DNA of 5,785 nt, taken from contig JAFGKQ010000127.1 of assembly GCA_016928495.1 (NCBI GenBank), positions 1 to 5,785 on the forward strand, read 5' to 3'. The notes under the pieces were generated by a model that saw only the letters and a program-made list of their open reading frames with translations, did no database searches and was not told the DNA's origin. The position numbers and the translations under genes were made by a program. Shown here one piece after another: positions 1 through 5,785 of the stretch; the first letter of the stretch is position 1; each line of letters begins with the position of its first letter. Source of the stretch: Candidatus Fermentibacterales bacterium (GTDB taxonomy: Bacteria; Fermentibacterota; Fermentibacteria; Fermentibacterales; JAFGKQ01).

Positions 1-699
1 AACGCCCACGTAGATGGCCAGGAGCACCGGCAGCGGGAACGCCGAGCTGCGGACCAGGAACAGCAGGCCGCACGACAGGCCGGACAGCCCCGCCCAGAAG
101 GACCTCCCCGAGCCCGAGGCCATGTCGGCAAGCAGGATGCAGACCGGCAGGAGCGAGACGTGCAGCGCTTCGGACATGGCGTAGGCCGAGTAGTAGACGT
201 AGTAGGGATAGAGAGCCCAGACCAGCGATGCCCCCAGAGCGGCTCTCGACCCCCACCTTCTCGACACGAACAGGAACACGGCTATCGCGCCCAGGGCCAT
301 CGCGCCCGTATTGATCAGGAAGACGGTGCCCGCCCTGGGACCGAAGACCAGGTAGCCCGCCGCCAACAGGGCCGGGTATCCCGGCTCGACGGTCGCCGTG
401 GGAGTCTCGACCGGCGCCAGGCCGAACAGGTAGCCCGGGTCTCCGTGCCAGTAGGAACCCAGCAGCGTCTCGCCTCCCATCCTCGACTTGAGAAGGGCGA
501 GATCCGCTCCGTAAGACAGCCCGTGTCCCGATGTGATCCTGTCGGCGAGGTGGAGGTAGAGCGCCTGGTCCCTGACGGGCAGGGGCAAGTGGCCCCCCAG
601 CAAGCAGAACCAGGCGAGCCTGGGCAGGATCACGGCCGCCAGGATCAGCAGCAGCGTGCGTCCCGTCGGGGCCCTGCCCCTGCTTCCGGTGGCTACCAC
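1..699 (-). CDS. GT39/ArnT-like membrane glycosyltransferase, N-terminal part (runs off the window)
   Basis: I translated this open frame by hand from the minus strand: 233 codons with no stop up to the window edge. It looks like a polytopic GT-C glycosyltransferase of the GT39/ArnT/PMT type, which transfers a sugar from a polyprenyl-phosphate donor on the outer face of the inner membrane. A first hydrophobic helix lies at about residues 15-37. A periplasmic loop follows with R43-D44-Q45, where the family usually has Asp-Glu. Then come the EPGYP motif (105-109) typical of the family, helices at about 110-145 and 155-172, an S-E pair (176-177), and two further hydrophobic stretches. The proposed GTG start overlaps the last 7 bases of wzt (GTGGTAG), with AGGAG 12 bases upstream, rather far, so the start is uncertain. 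Position after wzt suggests a role in assembling the same surface glycan. The acceptor, the sugar and the C-terminal half cannot be seen. Confidence 0.75.
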   Translation of the reverse strand, partial: MVATGSRGRAPTGRTLLLILAAVILPRLAWFCLLGGHLPLPVRDQALYLHLADRITSGHGLSYGADLALLKSRMGGETLLGSYWHGDPGYLFGLAPVETPTATVEPGYPALLAAGYLVFGPRAGTVFLINTGAMALGAIAVFLFVSRRWGSRAALGASLVWALYPYYVYYSAYAMSEALHVSLLPVCILLADMASGSGRSFWAGLSGLSCGLLFLVRSSAFPLPVLLAIYVGV

Positions 700-1895
700 T
701 TCCAGGTCGCGCTCCTGAGCTTCATCGGGGGCTCCTTCCTCTCGCCCTCCAGGGTGAAGGGGTAGAAGAAGTCCCGCCAGTGATAGTCCATCCTCTTCCC
801 TGGATCGGTCAGAGCCAGCCCCATGACGTAGTTGCCCGGCTCCATCACCTCGAGGTCGATCTCCAGGACCAGGCCGGCCCTTCCGGTCAGCCGCAGCAGA
901 GGCTGATCGAGCTCCATGTTGTTCACGCCGATGACCAGGCTGCCGTCCGGCCTGTGGATGGAAAAGCCCGCCACGACATCGGCGACCTCGCCCGGAAGGC
1001 TGCTCCTCACGTCCATCCTCACCACTATCTTCTCACCGGGCCGGAAGGACCTGCACGGAGGACCTTCGGCATCCCTGCCCAGCGACACGCTGTCCATCCA
1101 TACCTCGCGGCTCCCCCACTCCCTGGGGGTGACCGCGGTTGCGGTAGCCACCAAGGAAGGGGCCTCCGAGTAGGCAGCCAGGACATCGTGCGTCCTTCCG
1201 TCCATCCTGATCCTGCCCGCGTCCAGCCATATTGCCCTGTCGCAGAGCCTCGCGACGGCCTCGAGGTCATGCGAGACGAACAGGATGGTCCTTCCCCCGC
1301 CCTTGTAGCCGTATATCCTGTCGTAGCACTTCCTCTGGAACGCGGCGTCTCCGACGGCGAGCACCTCGTCTATCAGGAGGACGTCCGGCTCGACGGCGGT
1401 CGCCAGGCTGAATCCGAGCCGCATGAACATCCCGGCCGAGTAGTACTTCACCGGCGTGTCCAGGAAGCGCTCGAGCCCCGCGAACTCGACTATGCGGGGA
1501 AGCAGCTCCCTCATTCCCGAGCGCCCGATCCCGAGAAGCGCCCCGTTGAGATAGACGTTCTCCGCACCCGTCAGCTCCGGGTGGAAGCCCACGCCCAGGT
1601 CCAGGAGCGAAGCCACCCTCCCCCCGACGCTCACCCTGCCGCGGGTAGGCTCGTAGATGCCGGCCAGCAGCTTCAACGTGGTCGACTTGCCCGCGCCGTT
1701 GGCGCCTATCATCGCCACTGACTCGCCGGGGGACAGATGGAAGCTCACGTCGTCCAGCGCCCGGAAGCTCTCCCGCCTGGTCCTGCGGTTGAACAGGTTG
1801 ATGACGGTCTCGTAGAGGGTCAGGGTCCTGTCGTGGTAGACGGTATAATCGAGGCTCACGCCCTCGAAACCTATCTCGCCGCGCCCGCCGGCCAC
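693..1895 (-). CDS. wzt: ABC transporter ATP-binding protein for polysaccharide (O-antigen-type) export, with C-terminal glycan-binding-like domain
   Basis: 400-residue ATPase that would drive export of a lipid-linked polysaccharide across the inner membrane together with the permease encoded just upstream. Visible motifs: Walker A GANGAGKST (64-72); the GFHPELTG.EN segment (103-113) typical of the Wzt/TagH branch; a degenerate signature YSAGM (152-156) in place of LSGGQ; Walker B ending LLIDE (173-177); and H-loop SH (208-209). After a linker at about 245-260, residues 261-400 form a beta-rich domain resembling Wzt_C. It has the RPGEKI.V, G..I.R.DG and EPGNYVMGLAL patterns and ends in aromatic residues (YHWRDFFYPF, then TWKW). 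In characterised Wzt proteins this domain recognises the modified end of the glycan; that function here is inferred from the family. The GTG start sits 1 base after the wzm stop, with AAGGAG 7 bases upstream. The length of about 400 residues is usual for Wzt with a C-terminal domain. Confidence 0.92.
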   Translation of the reverse strand: MAGGRGEIGFEGVSLDYTVYHDRTLTLYETVINLFNRRTRRESFRALDDVSFHLSPGESVAMIGANGAGKSTTLKLLAGIYEPTRGRVSVGGRVASLLDLGVGFHPELTGAENVYLNGALLGIGRSGMRELLPRIVEFAGLERFLDTPVKYYSAGMFMRLGFSLATAVEPDVLLIDEVLAVGDAAFQRKCYDRIYGYKGGGRTILFVSHDLEAVARLCDRAIWLDAGRIRMDGRTHDVLAAYSEAPSLVATATAVTPREWGSREVWMDSVSLGRDAEGPPCRSFRPGEKIVVRMDVRSSLPGEVADVVAGFSIHRPDGSLVIGVNNMELDQPLLRLTGRAGLVLEIDLEVMEPGNYVMGLALTDPGKRMDYHWRDFFYPFTLEGERKEPPMKLRSATWKW

Positions 1896-1896
1896 C

Positions 1897-2679
1897 CTAT
1901 AGCTCCTTCACCACCGAGGGCTCGGCCTTCCTGAAGACCAGCACGCCGACCAGCAGCAGCCCGAAAGCCCAGCAGGAGAGCGACACCCAGCACCAGGAAG
2001 CCGGCCATGAGCCACTGTGGAACAGGCTGTGGAATATCTCCATCGCGCCGGCAACCGGGTTGAACCTCAGGGCCGACAGCACCCTGGGCGAGATCGGTAT
2101 CTCCCCGCTGAGCGGATAGATGATGGGAGAGGCGTAGAACCAGGCCAGGAGCAGCACCTCGACGACCTGCGCGACATCTCTGTACAGGACGTTCCCGACG
2201 CAGATGAGCAGTGACAGCCCGCAGGTCATCGCGACGAACAGCACGAGCACGAGCGGCAGGGCCAGCATGGATGGCCCGGGAACGTGGCCGAAGGCCGCCA
2301 GAGCCACGCCCAGCACCACCAGGGCCAGGACCAGGTGAACCGCGTTCGCAAGCACGCTGGCGATCGGGAGCGCGAGCCTGGGGAAGTAGATGCTCCTTAT
2401 GATCTTCTGGTTGTCCAGCAGGCTTCCCGTGGAAGCGGACAGGGATGCCGAGAAGAAGTTCCAGGGAAGAAGGCCGCAGAGCAGGAAGAGCGCGTAGTGC
2501 TCGATGGACCCGCCGAACCGCAGGATGCGGGTGAAGACCACGCTGAAGACGATCATGCTGAAGACAGGCTTGAGAAGGAACCACGCGAACCCGAGCACGG
2601 AGCGCTTGTAGCGGATCTTCAGCTCTTTCGCCACCAGGCTCTGCATGAGCAGGGCGAGTCTGGGCGCCGACCAGCTCAA
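1897..2679 (-). CDS. wzm: ABC-2 type polysaccharide export permease
   Basis: 260-residue integral membrane permease, partner of the ATPase encoded next, together forming a Wzm/Wzt-type exporter for an undecaprenyl-linked glycan. The N-terminal cytoplasmic segment KELKIRYKRSVLGFAW (18-33) followed by a P-containing first helix is the family hallmark. About six hydrophobic segments follow. The conserved block around NQKIIRSIYFPRLALP (89-104) and the YASPIIYPLS...RFNPVAGAMEIF region (about 186-216) match ABC-2/TagG/Wzm permeases. The C-terminus ends VFRKAEPSVVKEL, as expected (VFR.LE...ad). The TTG start overlaps the plsY stop as TTGA, with purine-rich GGGAGA immediately upstream and AAGGAG about 15 bases upstream, so translation probably depends on coupling to plsY. 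The last transmembrane stretch (about 222-240) is unusually rich in Trp and Cys, but it keeps family spacing between the WP pair and the terminal VFR. Confidence 0.92.
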   Translation of the reverse strand: MSWSAPRLALLMQSLVAKELKIRYKRSVLGFAWFLLKPVFSMIVFSVVFTRILRFGGSIEHYALFLLCGLLPWNFFSASLSASTGSLLDNQKIIRSIYFPRLALPIASVLANAVHLVLALVVLGVALAAFGHVPGPSMLALPLVLVLFVAMTCGLSLLICVGNVLYRDVAQVVEVLLLAWFYASPIIYPLSGEIPISPRVLSALRFNPVAGAMEIFHSLFHSGSWPASWCWVSLSCWAFGLLLVGVLVFRKAEPSVVKEL

Positions 2680-3290
2680 CTCTCCCTCTTCTCCTTCCCG
2701 AACCCGAACCTGCTTTCCGTGCCCTGGAGAAGTCTAACGATGTTCACTCGATGACGCACGGTCACCAGCAGGAACAAGAGGCAGCAGACGATCTGGGCCG
2801 GACGGTGAGCCTCCCCGGGCATCAGCAGGAAGACCGCGGGAACCAGGCTGACCGCCGCGACGATCGAGGCCAACGAGACGAAGCGGAAGACAGCGAGCAC
2901 GAGGAGCCAGGCGATCGTGGCCGCGAGCACGGGGTACGGAGCCAGCACTGCGACTCCGCCGAGCGCGGTGGCAACTCCCTTTCCCCCCCGAAACCCCAGC
3001 CACGGATTGAAGACGTGCCCCAGAACGGCCGCCAGGGCCGCGAGAGAGACCACCAGCTCGCCCCTGGCGAGCAACAGGGCTGCCAGTGCCGGAAGCGCCC
3101 CCTTCACCGCGTCGCCGGCAAGACCGCCGAGTCCCGGCCCTCTGCCACAGACCCGGAGCAGGTTGGTCGCGCCGACGTTGCCCGATCCGACCCTCCTCAG
3201 GTCAACCCCCAGGCCTCTGCCTATCAGGAAGGACACCGGCACGGAGCCCATCAGGAAGGCGCCTGCGATCAGCAGCGCATCGGCAGGCAC
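2676..3290 (-). CDS. plsY: Acyl-phosphate:glycerol-3-phosphate acyltransferase PlsY
   Basis: 204-residue membrane enzyme that transfers an acyl group from acyl-phosphate to sn-glycerol-3-phosphate, giving lysophosphatidic acid, the first committed step of bacterial phospholipid synthesis. Seen in sequence: motif 1 GS.P.SFLIGR (15-25), motif 2 GSGNVGATN (35-43) followed by D60..KG, and motif 3 GHVFNPWLGFRGGKGVAT (91-108). Multiple hydrophobic helices and a C-terminal RH.VNI.RLL.GTE.R (179-194) are also present. Length is usual for the family (about 200). The open frame extends a further 118 codons upstream, but that part only shadows der in another frame. The GTG at 3290 is chosen because it lies 2 bases after the der stop, has AGGGA 9 bases upstream, and puts the first helix at the right place. 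It is likely co-transcribed and translationally coupled with der. Confidence 0.95.
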   Translation of the reverse strand: MPADALLIAGAFLMGSVPVSFLIGRGLGVDLRRVGSGNVGATNLLRVCGRGPGLGGLAGDAVKGALPALAALLLARGELVVSLAALAAVLGHVFNPWLGFRGGKGVATALGGVAVLAPYPVLAATIAWLLVLAVFRFVSLASIVAAVSLVPAVFLLMPGEAHRPAQIVCCLLFLLVTVRHRVNIVRLLQGTESRFGFGKEKRES

Positions 3291-3292
3291 CG

Positions 3293-4591
3293 TCAGTGCT
3301 CCCTCTTCCTGTAGGATATCCTCAGCGGGACCCCCTTGAGGCTCAGGGCCTCGTGCAAGCTGTTCTCGAGGTAACGCCTGTAGTTCTCGGGGACGAGATC
3401 GGGCCTGTTCACGAAGATCGCGATCCTGGGGGGCGACTTGGCCACCTGTGTGGCGTAGAAGAGCCTCAGGGGCTTGCCCCCGGGAGATGGAGGCTGCGCC
3501 TTCGCCACCGCTATCCTGAGCACCTTGTTGAGCTCTGCTGTCTGGATGGAGGCCCCCCTCCTGTCTCCAATCCGGATGACCATCGGCAGCAGTCTCCCGA
3601 CCCCTGTTCCCTCCAGAGCGGAGACGAATGACACGGGTATCCATCTGGCGGCCGGGAACCTCTCCAGCACGTCATCCAGCCACTGCTTCCGCGCCAGCCC
3701 CAGATCCAGCTTGTTGACGACTATCAGAACGCCCTTGCCCCCTTCCCAGGCCCGTCCGATTATCCTGAGGTCCTGATGGGTCAGCCCCTCCTGCCCGTCG
3801 AGCATGACGATGACGACATCACCGCGATCGAGGCTCTTCCAGGTGCGAAGAACGCTGTAGTACTCGACGTCCTCCATGTCGCGGTTCCTGCGGCGGAGCC
3901 CGGCGGTGTCGATGATCCTGACCTTCCGCCCGCCGTGTTCCACCACGGTGTCGGTCGAGTCCCTCGTCGTTCCGGGCCGGGCGTCGACGATGTTCCTCTC
4001 CTCGCCGCAGAGCCTGTTCACGAGCGAGCTCTTGCCCACGTTGGGCCTGCCCACCACGGCCAGCCTCAGCTCGTCCCCCTCAGGCTCCGGGGCCTCGGGA
4101 AGAAGCGCGACCAGAGCGTCCAGCAGGTCGCCGCTGCCGGTGCCATGTGCCGCGCTCACCGGCCATGGCTTCCCGATGCCCAGGCCGAAGAACTCGGCTG
4201 CGAGAGCGAACTGCCCTGGATTGTCTATCTTATTGGCGACGAGCAGGACGGGAAGCCCGGAGCGTCTCACCAGATCCGCCACGGCGCTGTCCGCCGGGTG
4301 GATGCCGACCTGCGCGTCCACAACCAGGACCAGGACGTCGGACTCAGCGACGGCCATCCCGATCTGGCGCTCTATCGAGGCCTGCATCGGGTCCTCGCTT
4401 CCGGGGGCCAGTCCCCCCGTGTCAACCACGTAGAAGCTCTTCCCGCCCCAGGAGGCTACCGCGATGTTCCTGTCCCTGGTAACGCCCGGGCTCTGGTCGA
4501 CGATGGCAGCGCGCCCGCCGACGATCCTGTTGAAGAGCGTGGACTTGCCGACGTTGACGCGACCCACGATGGAGACGACGGGCATGGACAA
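3293..4591 (-). CDS. der: Ribosome-assembly GTPase Der (EngA), double Era-like GTPase
   Basis: 432-residue GTPase with two tandem G domains and a C-terminal KH-like domain, needed for maturation of the 50S ribosomal subunit in characterised bacteria. First G domain: G1 GRVNVGKST (10-18), G3 DTGG (57-60), G4 NKID (120-123), G5 SAAHG (146-150). Second G domain: G1 GRPNVGKSS (181-189), G2 region PGTTRD (206-211), G3 DTAG (228-231), G4 NKLD (293-296), G5 SAL (324-326). The KH-like domain covers about 335-432 and ends in a basic tail. The first P-loop has Val where most Der proteins have Pro; lysine and serine are intact. The start is ambiguous. TTG at 4591 has AGGGGG 7 bases upstream, while an ATG two codons later (4585) has 13 bases of spacing. 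It is the first gene of the leftward operon. Confidence 0.97.
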   Translation of the reverse strand: MSMPVVSIVGRVNVGKSTLFNRIVGGRAAIVDQSPGVTRDRNIAVASWGGKSFYVVDTGGLAPGSEDPMQASIERQIGMAVAESDVLVLVVDAQVGIHPADSAVADLVRRSGLPVLLVANKIDNPGQFALAAEFFGLGIGKPWPVSAAHGTGSGDLLDALVALLPEAPEPEGDELRLAVVGRPNVGKSSLVNRLCGEERNIVDARPGTTRDSTDTVVEHGGRKVRIIDTAGLRRRNRDMEDVEYYSVLRTWKSLDRGDVVIVMLDGQEGLTHQDLRIIGRAWEGGKGVLIVVNKLDLGLARKQWLDDVLERFPAARWIPVSFVSALEGTGVGRLLPMVIRIGDRRGASIQTAELNKVLRIAVAKAQPPSPGGKPLRLFYATQVAKSPPRIAIFVNRPDLVPENYRRYLENSLHEALSLKGVPLRISYRKREH

Positions 4592-4598
4592 GAGAAGA

Positions 4599-4604
4599 CC
4601 CCCT
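4599..4604 (-). promoter_or_regulatory. Ribosome binding site of der
   Basis: AGGGGG on the minus strand, 7 bases before the TTG at 4591 and 13 before the ATG at 4585. The spacing favours the TTG, although an ATG start cannot be excluded. Confidence 0.55.
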
Positions 4605-4617
4605 GCGCTTGGCTTCG

Positions 4618-4646
4618 ATTATACCGAGGCCGCAGTCCTCGACCAA
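4618..4646 (-). promoter_or_regulatory. Probable sigma-70-type promoter of the der-plsY-wzm-wzt operon
   Basis: On the minus strand a perfect TATAAT (4623-4618) is preceded, after a 17-base spacer, by TTGGTC (4646-4641), which matches TTGACA at only three positions. The expected transcription start is near 4611, giving a leader of about 20 bases that contains the der ribosome binding site. The strong -10 box, optimal spacing and correct position support the call; the -35 box is weak. Confidence 0.6.
4625..4641. repeat. Short inverted repeat inside the promoter spacer
   Basis: Minus-strand CGAGG (4641-4637), a 7-base centre, then CCTCG (4629-4625). The perfect 5-bp arms fill the spacer between the -35 and -10 boxes of the der promoter. 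It could be an operator, but arms this short are also expected by chance in GC-rich DNA. Confidence 0.35.
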
Positions 4647-4678
4647 CAACGACGGCACCGATCGGGAGGAGTGCGTCA

Positions 4679-4707
4679 TTGAGTCGGTGGGCAGGAGTGG
4701 TTACATT
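4679..4707 (+). promoter_or_regulatory. Possible promoter of the radical SAM gene
   Basis: TTGAGT (4679-4684, four matches to TTGACA), a 17-base spacer, and TACATT (4702-4707, four matches to TATAAT). The predicted start of transcription falls at about 4714, on the A of the ATG chosen for the radical SAM gene, so the mRNA could be leaderless. Moderate matches only; not proven. Confidence 0.35.
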
Positions 4708-4713
4708 CCATCC

Positions 4714-5328
<615 letters not shown>

Positions 5329-5338
5329 CGGAATAGAG

Positions 5339-5758
5339 GTGGTCAGGGCACACAGCTGGGCCGGGAGTTATGCCCGGGCCCAGAGGTCCTCGCCCTCCTA
5401 CAATGTCTCTGCGGTCAGAGAGAGCTCCCCCAGGCCATGCTCTCACCTGTGGAGCAGCATGACCGTCTGCTGGGACGGAAAGGTCGTTCCCTGTTGCAGG
5501 GACCTGAACGCGGAGCTGATCGTCGGTGACCTCAACCGGCAGACGATCGAGGAGGTCTGGCGGGGCGAGACGCTGACGCGGCTGAGAAGGCTCCACGCCC
5601 AGGGGAGACACCGCGAGATAGACCTCTGCGAGCCCTGCTCGAGACCGTTCGAGGGCTCCTCGGTTCTGGCCCTGGCACTGCGGTACCCGTTCCGCAAGCT
5701 CGACAGCTTGAGGAGGGCCCTTCTGGATGCTGGAAGGCGCGGAAGAGGAGGCGTTTGA
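5339..5758 (+). CDS. SPASM domain part of the radical SAM enzyme, out of frame with its N-terminal part
   Basis: This frame carries the missing second half of the enzyme. Sequence of the expected type actually begins at 5288 (DISRLKGLFSS...), directly after the AG tract; the GTG at 5339 is only the first possible start. SPASM features: PRPCSHLW, then TVCWDGKVVPCC (Cys, DG, Cys-Cys), a GDLN turn, IEEVWRGE, and a closing LCEPC (C-x-x-C). These supply ligands for auxiliary Fe-S clusters in characterised SPASM enzymes. All cysteines and the spacing look intact, and there is no internal stop, so the region does not look decayed. No good ribosome binding site precedes 5339. It starts 10 bases after the upstream stop, so re-initiation is conceivable, but fusion through a length change of the tract is the simpler reading. 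Confidence 0.8.
   Translation: MVRAHSWAGSYARAQRSSPSYNVSAVRESSPRPCSHLWSSMTVCWDGKVVPCCRDLNAELIVGDLNRQTIEEVWRGETLTRLRRLHAQGRHREIDLCEPCSRPFEGSSVLALALRYPFRKLDSLRRALLDAGRRGRGGV
5711..5717 (+). promoter_or_regulatory. Ribosome binding site of the downstream gene
   Basis: AGGAGGG ends 9 bases before an ATG at 5727, a near-ideal Shine-Dalgarno sequence and spacing inside the 3' end of the SPASM frame. It decides the start of the next gene. Confidence 0.5.
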
Positions 5759-5785
5759 CAGATACGGGGGCCCGCTGCATACTTC
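5727..5785 (+). CDS. Start of an unidentified downstream gene (truncated by window end)
   Basis: ATG 5727 opens a frame still open at the window end, reading MLEGAEEEAFDRYGGPLHT. It overlaps the last 32 bases of the SPASM frame in a different phase and has AGGAGGG 9 bases upstream. An overlapping start of this kind suggests the two genes form one operon and are translationally coupled. The acidic start is too short to assign a family. A competing TTG at 5755 (with AGGAG only 4 bases upstream) is less likely. Confidence 0.5.
   Translation, partial: MLEGAEEEAFDRYGGPLHT

Noticed and set aside
1941-2020. Possible pair of compensating frameshifts in the last helix of wzm: the alternative frame reads a very hydrophobic segment (WLMAGFLVLGVALLLGF), while the annotated frame is rich in Trp and Cys.
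   Set aside because: The annotated frame keeps the WP pair and a distance to the terminal VFR motif that fits my recollection of related permeases. It needs no indels, and overlapping hydrophobic frames are common in GC-rich CTG/GTG-rich sequence.
3293-3644. N-terminal extension of plsY over the 3' end of der (an open frame of about 118 extra codons).
   Set aside because: The extension is Arg/Gln/Gly-rich with no recognisable domain and mirrors der in another frame. The GTG at 3290 has a ribosome binding site and fits family length.
4592-4713. Terminator or small RNA in the divergent intergenic region.
   Set aside because: No GC-rich hairpin followed by a T run is seen. The only inverted repeat lies between promoter boxes and has 5-bp arms.

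Overview
This is a GC-rich bacterial window, probably from an uncultured lineage. Arginine is often encoded by AGG/AGA despite the high GC, and GTG and TTG starts are common. I cannot name the phylum. Genes fill nearly all of it. Two transcription units diverge from one intergenic region of about 120 bases (4592-4713).

Leftward (minus) unit, 4591 down to 1: five tightly packed genes. They are der (EngA ribosome-assembly GTPase), plsY (glycerol-3-phosphate acyltransferase), wzm (ABC-2 polysaccharide-export permease), wzt (its ATPase with a C-terminal carbohydrate-binding-like domain) and the start of a GT39/ArnT-like membrane glycosyltransferase that leaves the window. Junctions are +2 nt, a TTGA overlap, +1 nt and a 7-nt overlap, which indicates one translationally coupled operon. 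A promoter with a perfect TATAAT lies just ahead of der. The unit links housekeeping functions (ribosome maturation, first step of phospholipid synthesis) to building and exporting a surface glycan.

Rightward (plus) unit, 4714 to the end: a radical SAM enzyme whose reading frame is broken exactly at a pure (AG)14 tract (5260-5287). The upstream frame carries the CxxxCxxC cluster motif and most of the barrel. The shifted downstream frame carries the rest of the barrel and an intact cysteine-rich SPASM domain. One more AG unit (15), or two fewer (12), would restore a protein of about 346-348 residues. The other two frames stop within about 50 bases. This is the layout of a phase-variable contingency locus. 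A further gene, well supported by a ribosome binding site, starts inside the 3' end of the SPASM frame and runs off the window.

The main point of interest is therefore an apparent ON/OFF switch in a radical SAM/SPASM enzyme encoded back-to-back with a surface-glycan export operon. The AG tract and the frame arithmetic are read directly from the sequence. That the tract is variable in the population, and that the enzyme acts on the cell surface, are inferences.
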